In this document: one piece after another, positions 1-10,422 of the stretch
Layout: each line of letters starts with the position of its first letter
Position numbering within the stretch: the stretch's first letter is position 1
Source: Chloroflexota bacterium
GTDB lineage: Bacteria; Chloroflexota; Anaerolineae; J102
NCBI GenBank assembly: GCA_029782215.1
Contig: JAKOVD010000147.1
Location: 1 to 64,000, forward strand
Length of the DNA stretch: 64,000 bases
Direction of reading: 5' to 3'
Notes under the pieces: model-generated
What the model was told of the DNA's origin: nothing
The model's database searches: none
What the model saw: only the letters and a program-made list of their open reading frames with translations
Position numbers and translations under genes: made by a program

Positions 1-88
1 CTCCCTCTGAACCGTCTGGCAGCATCCGGCCCAGCATCGCCGAGACGTCGCCGGCGTCAAGGGCTGCGCAAGCCGCCTCCGGCGGCCC

Positions 89-736
89 TTGACCCCGGCG
101 CCTTGCCTCGGCGCTGCTCAAAACCAGACGCTGCCAGACTCGAAACACTGGTTTCTCCTTACTCTGCTCTCACCCATTTACACACTCTTCTTGACAGATC
201 CCAGCCAGGCCGCTGTGGGCGCCGCCATCGCCGCCTGTCGCTCCCGGCTGCCTTACCCCCTTCTGGGTCTTGACTCCGACAACGGTGGTGAGTTCATCAA
301 CGATAACCTCAAGCGCTACTGCGAGCGCAAGCACATCACCTTCACCCGCTGCCGACCCTACCACAAGAACGACCAGGCGTACGTCGAACAGAAGAACTGG
401 ACCGCCGTCCGCCTGACCGTTGGCTATGACCGCTACGAGGGCCAGGCTGCCTGTGAGGCCCTCGCTGCCCTTTATCAACCCCTCTGCCTCTATCTCAACT
501 TCTTCCAGCCCGTCATGACCCTCGTCGCCAAATACCGGGATGGCGCCAAAGTCCACAAGTGTTACGATACTGCCCAGACCCCCTTTCAGCGGGTCCTCAA
601 TGCCCCTGAGGTCGCCGATCAAAGCAAAGAACTACTCCGCCAACTCTACCTCACTCTCAACCCCCTCGCTCTCCTCCGTCAAATCGAGTCTTGTCAACGG
701 GCGCTCCGGCCACTGGCATCCCGTCTCCCCCCATGA
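89..736 (+). pseudogene. Truncated integrase-core transposase
   Basis: LGLDSDNGGEFINDNLKRYC...RPYHKNDQAYVEQKNW...VGYDRYEG matches an rve integrase core; the N-terminal part with the first catalytic Asp is not recognisable in this frame. Confidence 0.7.
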
Positions 737-765
737 CCTTCTCCCTTCTCAACTCCGGCAGCGAA

Positions 766-787
766 GCGGGGAACCCAGGTTCCCCGC
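766..787. repeat. Perfect 10-bp inverted repeat GCGGGGAACC-ca-GGTTCCCCGC
   Basis: Read directly downstream of the transposase fragment. Confidence 0.8.
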
Positions 788-873
788 ACCCCTCCTGTCA
801 GACATCCATAGTCATATTCCCATATGAGGCAACGATACCCCTAAAGTAAGATCTTTAGATGAGGCAATACGAA

Positions 874-985
874 TGCGTGATAACGTGATGATTTGCAGGA
901 TTCTTCACGTATTACGTGTTGCGCAGTACGCATGACGTGTCACTCCGTGACCGTCCTCTGCCTTCCGTCCTCCGTCTCCCGCCGT
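874..985. repeat. Heptanucleotide-register tract T1 (16 x 7 nt)
   Basis: tgcgtga|taacgtg|atgattt|gcaggat|tcttcac|gtattac|gtgttgc|gcagtac|gcatgac|gtgtcac|tccgtga|ccgtcct|ctgcctt|ccgtcct|ccgtctc|ccgccgt. Confidence 0.7.
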
Positions 986-1052
986 TGACATCAGCGCGAA
1001 GCGGGGGCTACAATCGACCCCAGACCTTCACCCCACGGACCAGGAGAACCCC

Positions 1053-1520
1053 ATGTCCCAGCTTGCCCGCTCGCGCGGCCTTTACTTCGAGGAATTCCAG
1101 ACCGGCGAAAGCGTCGAAAGCGTTGGCCGCACCATCACCGAGGCCGACATCGTCCAGTTCGCCATGCTTTCGGGCGACTGGAACCAGATCCACACCGACG
1201 CCGAGTACAGCAAGAGCCAGATGACGGGCGAGCGCATCGCCCACGGGCTGCTGGTGCTCTCGGTGGCCACGGGCCTTGCCACCCGGCTCGGCTTCATGGA
1301 GGACACGGTCATGGCCTTCATGGGCCTGGAATGGGAGTTCCGCGGCGCGGTCAAGATCGGGGACACCGTGCACCTGCGCGCCACGATCGCCGAGAAGAAG
1401 GACATGCCGCGGCTGGGCGGCGGCTATGTCACCCTTAAGGTCGAGGTGCTGAACCAGGCTAACGCCAAGGTGCAGCGGGGAACGTGGACGGTGCTGGTCA
1501 AGCACCAGCCGGACGCATAG
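1053..1520 (+). CDS. MaoC-like (R)-hydratase domain protein
   Basis: FQTGESVESVGRTITEADIVQFAMLSGDWNQIHTDAEYSK: hot-dog MaoC signature. Confidence 0.9.
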   Translation: MSQLARSRGLYFEEFQTGESVESVGRTITEADIVQFAMLSGDWNQIHTDAEYSKSQMTGERIAHGLLVLSVATGLATRLGFMEDTVMAFMGLEWEFRGAVKIGDTVHLRATIAEKKDMPRLGGGYVTLKVEVLNQANAKVQRGTWTVLVKHQPDA

Positions 1521-1526
1521 TCTTGT

Positions 1527-1582
1527 TACGCATTACGGAGTACGCAGTACGCATCACGTACTTCGTACTGCGTAATGCGTAA
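1527..1582. repeat. Heptanucleotide-register tract T2 (8 x 7 nt), also near-palindromic
   Basis: TACGCAT TACGGAG TACGCAG TACGCAT CACGTAC TTCGTAC TGCGTAA TGCGTAA. Confidence 0.9.
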
Positions 1583-1585
1583 AGG

Positions 1586-2572
1586 TTGGCTTTGATGATA
1601 GAGGTTTGCCCTGGCATCTACCAGATCACGATGCCGACGTCGTTTGCGGTCGGCGACGTACACGCCTACCTGCTGCGCGGCGAGCCGCTGACGCTGGTCG
1701 ACACTGGGCTGCACTATCCGCCCAGCCAACGGGCGCTGGCGGCGGGGCTGGCCGAGGCGGGCGTCGCCCCTTCCGACCTGGAACAGATCGTGGTGACGCA
1801 CAGCCACCTCGACCACATGGGGCAGGCGCGCTGGCTGCAGGAGGCCAGCGGGGCCACAGTGCTGGCGCATCCCATCGCCTGCGCCAAGGTCGCCAACCTG
1901 CCCGCCTTCGTCAACGATGCCATCGCCTGGGCCGGCGGGCTGATGGCCGCCGTCGGGCTGCCCGAAGACCAGCACACCGTGGTGAACACCTTCTACGGCA
2001 TCATCCCGCAGATGGCCCAGAACGTGACGGTCGAGCGCTGCCTGGACGAAGGCGACGTGCTGGAGGCAGGCGGGCGGCGGTGGCAGGTGCACTTCTATCC
2101 CGGCCATGCCGGTGATCTGATTGCGCTGTGGCAGCCTGAGGAGTGTCTGCTGCTCGGCAATGACCACCTGCTGGCCAAGATCAGCTCCAATGCCCTGCTG
2201 GAACCGCCGCGGCCCGGCGCTCCTGACCGCCGTCGCCCCCTGATCGAGTACTGGCACTCGCTGGACCGGCTTGACGCCCTGCCGGCCGCGACCATTCTGC
2301 CCGGCCACGGACCGATCATCGACGACCACCACAGTCTGTTGGCCGAACGCCGCGAACGCCGCGACCACCGGCTGGATCGCATCGCCTCTCTGGTGGCGGA
2401 AGCCCCGCGCACCGCCTGGCAGATCGCCGAGGTCCTCTTCCCCCGGCTGCATCGGTCCGACTACTTCCTGGGGATCAGCGAGGTCGTCGGCCACCTGGAC
2501 ATGCTGATCGCCGGTGGCCGGGTCAGGGAGTGGGCGGATGAGCAGCCGCTGCTATATGGGGCCAAGAGGTAA
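1586..2572 (+). CDS. MBL-fold metallo-hydrolase
   Basis: VVTHSHLDHMGQA (HxHxDH), ...FYPGHAGD..., PGHGPIIDD. Confidence 0.92.
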   Translation: MALMIEVCPGIYQITMPTSFAVGDVHAYLLRGEPLTLVDTGLHYPPSQRALAAGLAEAGVAPSDLEQIVVTHSHLDHMGQARWLQEASGATVLAHPIACAKVANLPAFVNDAIAWAGGLMAAVGLPEDQHTVVNTFYGIIPQMAQNVTVERCLDEGDVLEAGGRRWQVHFYPGHAGDLIALWQPEECLLLGNDHLLAKISSNALLEPPRPGAPDRRRPLIEYWHSLDRLDALPAATILPGHGPIIDDHHSLLAERRERRDHRLDRIASLVAEAPRTAWQIAEVLFPRLHRSDYFLGISEVVGHLDMLIAGGRVREWADEQPLLYGAKR

Positions 2573-2881
2573 ACTGCGAGACCGATTGAATGGGAAACCG
2601 GGTGAGAGCGCGGTTTGTGGATGTATCTGCCTGTCTGGCATGACCGTGGGCCGAACGCATGGCCGAGAGGACGCCAATGTCGCCTCCCAGGGCGTCATGT
2701 GGAAGCTGGGGATGACGATCGCTCACAATCCCCTCCCTGACCCGACCTGGCTGCGCAGGTCGTCGGCATCATTGCGAACGGTCGCGGAGCCAACTGAGCT
2801 CCTACCCTCAGCGACTTGCCCTTGCTCCCCTCCCTGACGGTCGTGGTACGGATTGGGCGGCCACGGGGGGACCGCCCCTAC

Positions 2882-2951
2882 TGCCACTTGCGACCTGCGA
2901 CTTGCCCTTGCCCCGCCACCCGCTACCCGTCTCCCGCTACCCTTTTCCCCC
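2882..2951. repeat. Heptanucleotide-register tract T3 (10 x 7 nt), contains the hutI stop codon
   Basis: TGCCACT TGCGACC TGCGACT TGCCCTT GCCCCGC CACCCGC TACCCGT CTCCCGC TACCCTT TTCCCCC. Confidence 0.75.
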
Positions 2952-4221
2952 GCTTATAGACCGCTGTGACGGGGTTGGTGCCGTAGCGATAGGCGAGATC
3001 GCGGTAGTCGGCGGCGTCCAGGATCAGGAAGTCGGCCTGGTAGCCAGGCGCCAGGGCGCCCACGCGGCGGCCCAGCCGCAGGGCGTGGGCGGCATTGAGC
3101 GTCGCCGCCGTCAGGGCCTCGGCCGGGGACAGATGCATGAAACGCGTGGCCAGGGCCATCATCATCGGCATCGATTCGCACCAGGTGGTGCCGGGATTGA
3201 GGTCGGTGGCCAGGGCGACGGCGCCCCCGCAGTCGATCAGGCGCCGCGCCGGGGCGAAGTGCGTGGAGCCCAGGCCGAAGGGCGTGCCGGGCAGGACCAC
3301 GCCCACCGTGGGTGAGGCCGCCAGCCGCTTGAGCTCGTCGTCTCCCGTGCGGACCAGGTGGTCCACCGACACCGCGCCCAGCTCCACCGCCAGGGTGGTA
3401 CCGCCCATGGGCTCAAACTCGTCGACGTGCAGCTTCAGGTCCAGGCCGTGGGCTTGCGCTGCCTCCAGGATGCGGCGGGTTTGGGCCACGTCGAACACGC
3501 CGCGCTCGCAGAAGACATCACAGAAGGCGACCGCACGCCGCTGGTACACGGGGCCGTCCTCCGGGGTCACCGTATACAACAGGTAGGCCAGCTCGGGCAG
3601 CATCTCCTCCACGATCAGATCGACGTAGGCATCGGTGCGGCCGCGGTACTCGGGTGGCACGGCATGGGCGCCCAGGAAGGTAGGCGCCAGGTCGATCGGC
3701 TGCTGCTCGTCGAGCACGGCGATGGCGTCAAGCATCTTGCGCTCGTCCTCCAGCGCCAGCCCGTAGCCGGTCTTGATCTCGGCCGTGGTGGTGCCGAATG
3801 CCAGCATGCGGTCCAGGCGGCGCCGGGTCTCGGCGACAAGCTGGTCCAGCGAAGCCGCCCGCGTGGCCCGCACCGTCGACACGATGCCGCCGCCTGCAGC
3901 CATGATCTCCATATAGGTGGCGCCGGCCAGACGCTGCTCGAACTCAGCGCAGCGGTCGCCTGCCCACACGGCGTGGGTGTGCGGGTCGATAAAGCCCGGC
4001 ACGACGGCGCGGCCGCCGCCATCCACGACCTCGACCGCCGCGTAGCGCGCTTCCAGATCATCCTGAGGTCCGGCGGCGACGATCTGCCCCTGCCGGACGG
4101 CCAGCGCGGCTTGTCTGACCAGGGTCAGCTCGCCCATGGCGGCGCCCTTGCGGGCCTGGCTGCTGGCGGGAGGCGTGGCGAGCTGGCCGATATGGGTCAG
4201 AAGCAGGTCGACGGTTTCCAT
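2923..4221 (-). CDS. hutI: Imidazolonepropionase
   Basis: PGFIDPHTHAVWAGDR, LHVDEFEPMGGTTLAVELGAVSVDHLV, DLNPGTTWCESMPMMMALATRFMHLSPAEALTAAT: HutI hallmarks. Confidence 0.95.
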   Translation of the reverse strand: METVDLLLTHIGQLATPPASSQARKGAAMGELTLVRQAALAVRQGQIVAAGPQDDLEARYAAVEVVDGGGRAVVPGFIDPHTHAVWAGDRCAEFEQRLAGATYMEIMAAGGGIVSTVRATRAASLDQLVAETRRRLDRMLAFGTTTAEIKTGYGLALEDERKMLDAIAVLDEQQPIDLAPTFLGAHAVPPEYRGRTDAYVDLIVEEMLPELAYLLYTVTPEDGPVYQRRAVAFCDVFCERGVFDVAQTRRILEAAQAHGLDLKLHVDEFEPMGGTTLAVELGAVSVDHLVRTGDDELKRLAASPTVGVVLPGTPFGLGSTHFAPARRLIDCGGAVALATDLNPGTTWCESMPMMMALATRFMHLSPAEALTAATLNAAHALRLGRRVGALAPGYQADFLILDAADYRDLAYRYGTNPVTAVYKRGKRVAGDG

Positions 4222-4236
4222 GGCCTTTAGCACTAT

Positions 4237-7161
4237 TCAGCGACAACTACGCGAAGGGACGTCCTGCACCGGCGCCAGGGTAAGCCCGCTGGCGCCGTGC
4301 GTCCAGATGTTGGGGTAGGTGGCGACGCCGTCCACGTCGGTCCAGAAATAGATGCGGTGGGCGGGGTCGTTGGCGGCGCTGACGTCGATGTCGTTGAAGT
4401 CATAGACCAGCCAGGACAGACCGTTCGCGCTGTAGGTGCGGGTGACACCCACGGGCGCCTGCGCCCGCCCGTCATCGACGCCGTTGTCGACGGCCGCGTG
4501 CAGCCGCGCCACCGGCTGCGGCCGCACCGTGGAAGCCAGCGCCCGCAGCGTGTCCTGGACGAACAGGTAGGTCGTGAGGTTGGCCTTCCTGGCCACCGTC
4601 ACCGGATCGCCGTTGTAGGGCCACAGGATCTCGATCCTGGCATCGATAGCCGAAGGGGCCGTGGTGGTCGTGCCCGTGGGGACATCCAGTTGGGGCGCCA
4701 GGGTGCGGGCATCCACGCCGTGCGTCCAGATGTTGCGCCGGGTCTCGACGCCGTCTACGGTGACGAAGAACTGCAAGCGGTTGGCCGGATTGCGGGCGGC
4801 GCTCACGTCGACGTCGTTGAAGTCCCAGACCGTGACCGTGCGGCCGCCAAGCACCGTCGCGCGCGGCTGACCCACGGCGACGGGTCGCGCGGGCTCGTTG
4901 TTGAGCGCCTTCCACAGGCGGACGACGCCGCTGTAGTTGCAGGTTACCGGCTCTAGAGCCGCGTTCTGGTAGAGATGCGCCGTGATGTTGGCCAGCCTGG
5001 CGTCACTCACCGCAGCGCCGCCATGCGGCCACACGATCTCGATCTTGGCGATGACAGGCGTCGGGACCGGTGTGGCGGTGGGGGTGCGCGTCGGCGTTGG
5101 CGACGAGGTTGGTGTGCGCGTCGGAACCGCCGTGGGGGTGGGGGTCGGGGTGTTGGTTGCCGTAGCCGTGGCCGTCGGTGTACGTGTGGGGGTGGAGGTC
5201 GCGGTCGGCGTCCAGGTGGGGGTGGCGGTTGGTGTGGAAGTGGGCGTGCGCGTGGGAGTCTGTGTGGCGGTCGCTGTGGGCGTGGGTGTGGCCGTGGCCG
5301 TCGGCGTCGCCGTCAGAAGCAGCATCGGCGTGGCGGAGGGGCTGGCAGCCGTGGTCGCGGTGGGCGTCACCATAGTTATCGCGGTGGGCGTGGACGTCGA
5401 CGTGGGTGTGGGCGTCGGCGTGGCAGTCGTCGTCGGGCTGGCGGTCGCCGTAGGCGTGGGCGTGAGGGTTGGCGTTGCCGTAGGTGTCGACGTCACCGAG
5501 GGCAGGGCGGTGGGGGTGCGGGTAGGCGTCCGTGTGGGTGTCGCCATCGGGCATTGGCCGGCGGCAAAGATGTCCAGGCTGCCGGCCTGGTAGGCTGAGA
5601 CGTAGATGCGCCCGTTCACCACCGCGATCCCCTGGCCGCCGTGTTCCACACCCTGCGCTGCCAGGGGCAGGGTGCTCACCAGGGTCCCGCTGGCGGCATC
5701 GACGATCATGAGTCGGCTGCCGGCGGCGTCGACGGCAAGCACCTGGCGCGCCAGGGAATTGTAGGCCAGCGCATAGGGCGGGGCCGGCAGCAGCAGACGC
5801 TGGAGCTGCACCCCGGTTGAGGCGTCGAGCACCAGGATGCTGCTGGCCGTGCGGCTGCCGACGTAGAGCCGGTTACGCGACGGGTCGTAGGCGATGCCGA
5901 ACGCGTCGCCCCCGGTCACGGGTCCAAAGGTGGCCTGCAGCGCGCCGTCGGCGCCCACCACGCTGACATACCCGTCGAGATGGGTCACGTAGGCCCGGTC
6001 GGGCAGAGCCAGAGCCAATGCCGGCAGCGGATGCACAGACACAGAGGTCAGGCGATACTCAGCCGTCAGGTCGAAGACGCTGACGCTGTTGTCTCCGTAG
6101 TTGGCCACGTAGAGGCGGTCGCCGTCAGCAGAGGCGCCCCAGGGCAGGCTGCCGGTGTTAAGCAAGGCGACCTGGCGCGCCGTCGCGGTGTCGATGACGG
6201 CGACGGAGCTGCTGTCGCGGTTGGCGAGGTAGGCAAGGCCCTGCCAATAGGCGACGCCGTTGGCGCCGCTGCCCGTGGTAGCCGCCACCTGCACGGTCCC
6301 ATCCGGCGCCGCTATGGCCAGCGCAGAATTGACCTGAAGGCCCACAAAGGCGGTGCCGGAGGCATCGGCAGCCACCCCACGGGCGCCTGCGCCCACCACA
6401 ACCCGACCGAGAGGTCGCGTCAGACAGCGATCCGGGGTGGGAGTGGCGGTGGGTGTGCGCGTGGGGGTCATGGTGGGGGTGGGTGTAGCCGTGGGCGTCA
6501 GGGTGGGCGTGAGCGTGGGCGTCGGAGGCGTGGCCAACACAGGGAGAAGCTCAGGTCTTATGTTGAGCAATTCGACGGCACTGGCGCGCAACCAGGCCGG
6601 CTGCGCCGCCACGCAGCACACTGCATACCACTGGCCATCGCTGTTCTTGCCCAGCACGGTGAACTGGCTGCCCTTGACGGCTGTGCTTACGCGAACATAG
6701 CCATCGCCCGGTCCACTCAATAGAGGCGTCTGGTTGGCCGTCACGCGCACCAGAGGCACCGGCGTCGCAGTGAGCGTAGGCGTCGGCGTACGAGTCGCCG
6801 TCGGGGTGGGCGTGGGGGTGAGCGTCGGCGTCGGCGTCAAGGTCGGGTACTGAATCATCATGTCCAGGTAGGGCCGCTCCAGGATAGGCGCCCCCTCGCT
6901 GCTGGTCATCGCCGCCGCCAGCACCCCGGTGCTTGTGTTGCGCAGCATCAGCCCGTAGTTGCGGGCAGGATTGGCCTGCCACTCCCGCACCACGTCCGTG
7001 ATATCGACGCGCATTTCCGCACCCGCCGGCAGCAGCCCCGAGCCCACCTGCAGTGAAGCGGCATCGTCTTCCCCCTGCGCTCCCGGCGCTCCCCAGGCCT
7101 CGGTGGCGTTCGCCATCAGGTAGGTGGCTGCCGCCGTCCAGGGTCGCAGCAGCTTGTGCAC
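4237..7161 (-). pseudogene. C-terminal part of an interrupted secreted protein: end of DNRLRE domain, SH3-like domain, beta-propeller, Thr/Pro linkers, two tandem C-terminal domains
   Basis: [24 protein letters not shown] (DNRLRE end); TPTPTAT linkers; YVTN-like propeller; same frame as ORF 7177..9384, separated by a single TAG. Confidence 0.7.
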
Positions 7162-7176
7162 GAATAGCGTGGGGGT

Positions 7177-9384
7177 CTACGGGCGGGTATCCGCGCGCTT
7201 GAGCACCAGGCTGGCGTTCTGCACGCGCGAGTCAGGAGGCAGCGCGCCCAGGTCGAAGCGGATGAGGGTCGAACGGATATTGTCGCGTTCGGCAAACAGC
7301 AACGGATCGGCGGCGAAGCTCAACCGCTGTTCGGCGGCGTAGCTGCTGAGCGTCGTGTCAAGCGCCCCCTGGTATCCTCCCACCCCCTGCTGGATTCGAA
7401 AAGGGGCCACGCTCCCCGGCGCCGCCGTTGCCGTGCCGGTGGGCGTCAACGTGGGCGTGGTGGATGGCGGTGGCGTGGGGCTCGGGCCAGGCCGGACAAC
7501 CACCATCTGGAAGATGTCGTCGATGCCATCGGCGCGGTCGAGCTGGAGGTCGAACCCGACCGCCCGGCTGTCCTTGCGCGCTTTGGGCAGGCCGTTGGCC
7601 AGGCGGGCATCGCTGAGCGAAAACACCTTTTCCTGCCAGGTATTTGTGCCGGTGAGCTTGACCGTGCCGGCCAGCTTCTTGCCGCCAAGGCTGTCGTACC
7701 AGAGCTTCCACTCACCACCGCCTGGGTGGTCGAAATAGGTCACGGCGACATCGACGCTGCGGCCCAAACGCGCGGCAACATCATCATTGAGGTCCAGGTT
7801 GAACGCGGGCCAATCGTCGGTGGTCTTGCGGGCAAAAGCCCCCCGCCAGTCCGACCGATCCGGGCCCACATCATAGACGGCCGTGGCGGCGTCGATGGCG
7901 TTCACGGCGTCCTGGGCCTTCCTCGTGTCGTAGGGCAGGGTCTCCAGCTCCGAGGTCAGATACCAGGAGTAGTCGTAGACATCGGGACACCAAAGGAGAA
8001 CCGGCTGTTCATCGGCGCCGCGCCACGGCCCCCGGAACGCAATCCAGGCATCGGGTGTGCTGGCCGATGAGCGCCCCACATAGCGGTTGAAGAACTCCCA
8101 GGGCGCCTTCCAGCGCACGTTGCCAACCTCGCCGCCCTGATCGGCGCTCCTGTCGTTGAAGGGCAACACGTAGTCAGCGCGCTTGTCCAGGGCGTTGAAC
8201 ATCGCCCACCAGGTGAAGATCTCCGTGGGCAGAGGCGGCACCCGGCCCGTTTTGTCGGAGCGGTTGTTGAATTCAAAGCCGATCGGCACCACGCCAGCGT
8301 TGACCGGCAGCGGCGCCCAATGCGTGATATAGGCCGCATCGGCGTTGGGCGAGGCATTGCTGAAGTCAGGCTGTGTGCTTAGTCCCCAGAAACAAACCCC
8401 GGCATCGCTGCCGCGATTGGAGCGGTAGTCGCTGGTCAGCGAGGTGACCACCAGCCCCACCCCGCGGCTCACCGCGTAACGGACCAAGTCGGCGCGTCTG
8501 CCTTCGGCAAAGGCGGCATTGATGAGGGTGGTCAGCGCCTGCTTGCCCCGGAAGGCGTCGGCATAGGCGGCCACGATGTCCTTGTGGTACGCCTCCCAAA
8601 GGGCATCGGTGTACCCCGCATCCATGTACGCCTTCTCCTGGGCGTCTTTGTCGCAGACGGTGGCCGTACCCGGCCAGGGCACAGGCTCGCCGGCGAAGCC
8701 GACGCCGATCTCGACGGCTGCGATGCGGTTGGAATCGCGATAGCGGTCGCCCAGGGCCTTGATCATGTCGACAAGGCCCTGCTTGACGCCCGGATCGAGG
8801 TAGTTCATGCGCTGGCGCCGCTCGTCGTCCGGGGTCGGACAGCGATCCGAAGGCGCGACCTGCACAGGATGGTACTGCGATGCCAGCGTCCACGACGGAG
8901 CGCAGGCATCCACGCCATCCTCACAGCGCAGCACCACGCGCACGATGGCCTTCTTGCCCGGCGCCAGGTTGTTTAGCGCCCCATCCAACAGACTCCAGTT
9001 GCGGCTGCCCCTGGTCTGATCCTCGATCTGCCGCCAGGGGATGAAGAGATGGCTCCCCTGGCTATAGGTGAAATCGTTGCCCGCCAGACGTTGCTGGTCA
9101 TAGCCCACGTACATGCCAGCCGTGAAAGAGGGGAGAACTGCTGCCTCGGTGACAGGAGTCTCCGCGGCCGGCGTCGGGGTTGCCGTGGGCCCAGGTGTCG
9201 CCGTGGCTGCTGCCGGCGGCTCCGTCGCTGCGACTGTAGGTGTCGCCGGAGGCGTGGCCGTCGGGGACGGCGCCGGCGGCGCCCACAGCAGCCGCCAGAT
9301 CAGCCAAAAGCCCGCAATGGCCACCAACAGCAACGCCACGAGGACCCAAATGTAGCGCCGCGACGGGTTCGAAGCACGCATCAA
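7177..9384 (-). CDS. Membrane-anchored secreted TIM-barrel-like (putative glycoside hydrolase) protein ending inside a DNRLRE domain
   Basis: N-terminal TM anchor plus Thr/Pro linker; DTTLSSYAAEQRLSFAADPLLFAERDNIRSTLIRFDLGALPPDSRVQNASLVLKRADTRP* is the start of a DNRLRE domain. Confidence 0.65.
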   Translation of the reverse strand: MMRASNPSRRYIWVLVALLLVAIAGFWLIWRLLWAPPAPSPTATPPATPTVAATEPPAAATATPGPTATPTPAAETPVTEAAVLPSFTAGMYVGYDQQRLAGNDFTYSQGSHLFIPWRQIEDQTRGSRNWSLLDGALNNLAPGKKAIVRVVLRCEDGVDACAPSWTLASQYHPVQVAPSDRCPTPDDERRQRMNYLDPGVKQGLVDMIKALGDRYRDSNRIAAVEIGVGFAGEPVPWPGTATVCDKDAQEKAYMDAGYTDALWEAYHKDIVAAYADAFRGKQALTTLINAAFAEGRRADLVRYAVSRGVGLVVTSLTSDYRSNRGSDAGVCFWGLSTQPDFSNASPNADAAYITHWAPLPVNAGVVPIGFEFNNRSDKTGRVPPLPTEIFTWWAMFNALDKRADYVLPFNDRSADQGGEVGNVRWKAPWEFFNRYVGRSSASTPDAWIAFRGPWRGADEQPVLLWCPDVYDYSWYLTSELETLPYDTRKAQDAVNAIDAATAVYDVGPDRSDWRGAFARKTTDDWPAFNLDLNDDVAARLGRSVDVAVTYFDHPGGGEWKLWYDSLGGKKLAGTVKLTGTNTWQEKVFSLSDARLANGLPKARKDSRAVGFDLQLDRADGIDDIFQMVVVRPGPSPTPPPSTTPTLTPTGTATAAPGSVAPFRIQQGVGGYQGALDTTLSSYAAEQRLSFAADPLLFAERDNIRSTLIRFDLGALPPDSRVQNASLVLKRADTRP

Positions 9385-9590
9385 GACTCCAAATCATGCA
9401 CCCTTGGGGGGCGAGTGCACGGTGCCAGGCAAAGGGGGGAAGCACACCCACGATAGCAGCCCGTTTGACGGACAGCGCACCGGGGGAAGGAAGGAAGGGG
9501 TTTCGGTGTGACGCCGCTTCAGGCGCACTGGAATGGATTATAGGCCAGCCGATGGCAACCCGTCCAGCCTGCGGCCTGCGGTGAAGGTTC

Positions 9591-10337
9591 CTACGGCCGC
9601 TCCAGGATACAGTAGATATTGAAGGTGAAGTACTTCGCCAACAGCGGAAGCCGCCCCACGGCGCCAAACACCTTGCCGCTGGGCTTGCTGGTGCGGTTGG
9701 TTGCGAACCACACGACCTTGAGCCCGGAATCGGCAAAGAGACGCTTATAGTCAGAAAGCGCCAACTGGTTGAGCCCGAGATCCTGGATCGAGCTTACCTT
9801 CTGGCGCCGCCGCCTGTTAACGCGGGCCAGGACGCGGCGATCGCCCAGCATGAGATGGACCCAAGGTACGGGAACCGGCGGGCGCACGGCGTCGTGATCG
9901 CCAAAAGGGCTGTGATAGAGAGGACCGAAGCCGGCATACACGCGGCCACCCGGCCGCAGGCGGCTGCGCATGGCGGCCAGCATCCCGCCCAGGTCGAGAA
10001 TGTGCTCGAAGCTATCCTTGGACACGATCAGGTCGAAGTTCCCGCCGTCGTAGTCCTCCAGGTCAACGCAGTGGAAGGCCACGCGGCCGCTCAGGTCCGG
10101 ACGGCGGCTGTTGACGTAGGTCGTGGCGAAGTCGATCAGTCGGGCATTGAGGTCGAGCCCCACCACGCGTTGGGCGCCGGCCGCCGCCATGTCCACCACC
10201 AGGCTCCCATGCCCACAGCCGACGTCAAGGATGGTCGCGCCCGCGAAGGCCGGCGCCTTGCCAAAACGAGCCCAGAAACGCGGGTTGGCCTCGATGCCGC
10301 GGTCAAAGTAGGCGACATCAGCAGGGTCTAGTGCCAT
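9591..10337 (-). CDS. Class I SAM-dependent methyltransferase
   Basis: ATILDVGCGHGSLVVDMAAAGAQRVVGLDLN motif I. Confidence 0.9.
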   Translation of the reverse strand: MALDPADVAYFDRGIEANPRFWARFGKAPAFAGATILDVGCGHGSLVVDMAAAGAQRVVGLDLNARLIDFATTYVNSRRPDLSGRVAFHCVDLEDYDGGNFDLIVSKDSFEHILDLGGMLAAMRSRLRPGGRVYAGFGPLYHSPFGDHDAVRPPVPVPWVHLMLGDRRVLARVNRRRRQKVSSIQDLGLNQLALSDYKRLFADSGLKVVWFATNRTSKPSGKVFGAVGRLPLLAKYFTFNIYCILERP

Positions 10338-10422
10338 CGGCGACCCTCCAACCCTTCACTCCCCGCCACACAGCCCCAGAGCCAAACGGCTGGGGCTGCA
10401 GCAAAAAGACACGATTCGGCGC

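Noticed and set aside
4982-5593. 203-aa plus-strand ORF rich in VGVGVAV
   Set aside because: Exact antisense of the Thr/Pro linker repeat of the minus-strand surface protein; composition artefact.
7177-7179. Pyrrolysine or general TAG recoding
   Set aside because: TAG is the normal stop for hutI, the GT39-like gene and others in this window, and no PylRS/MtmB-type gene is seen.
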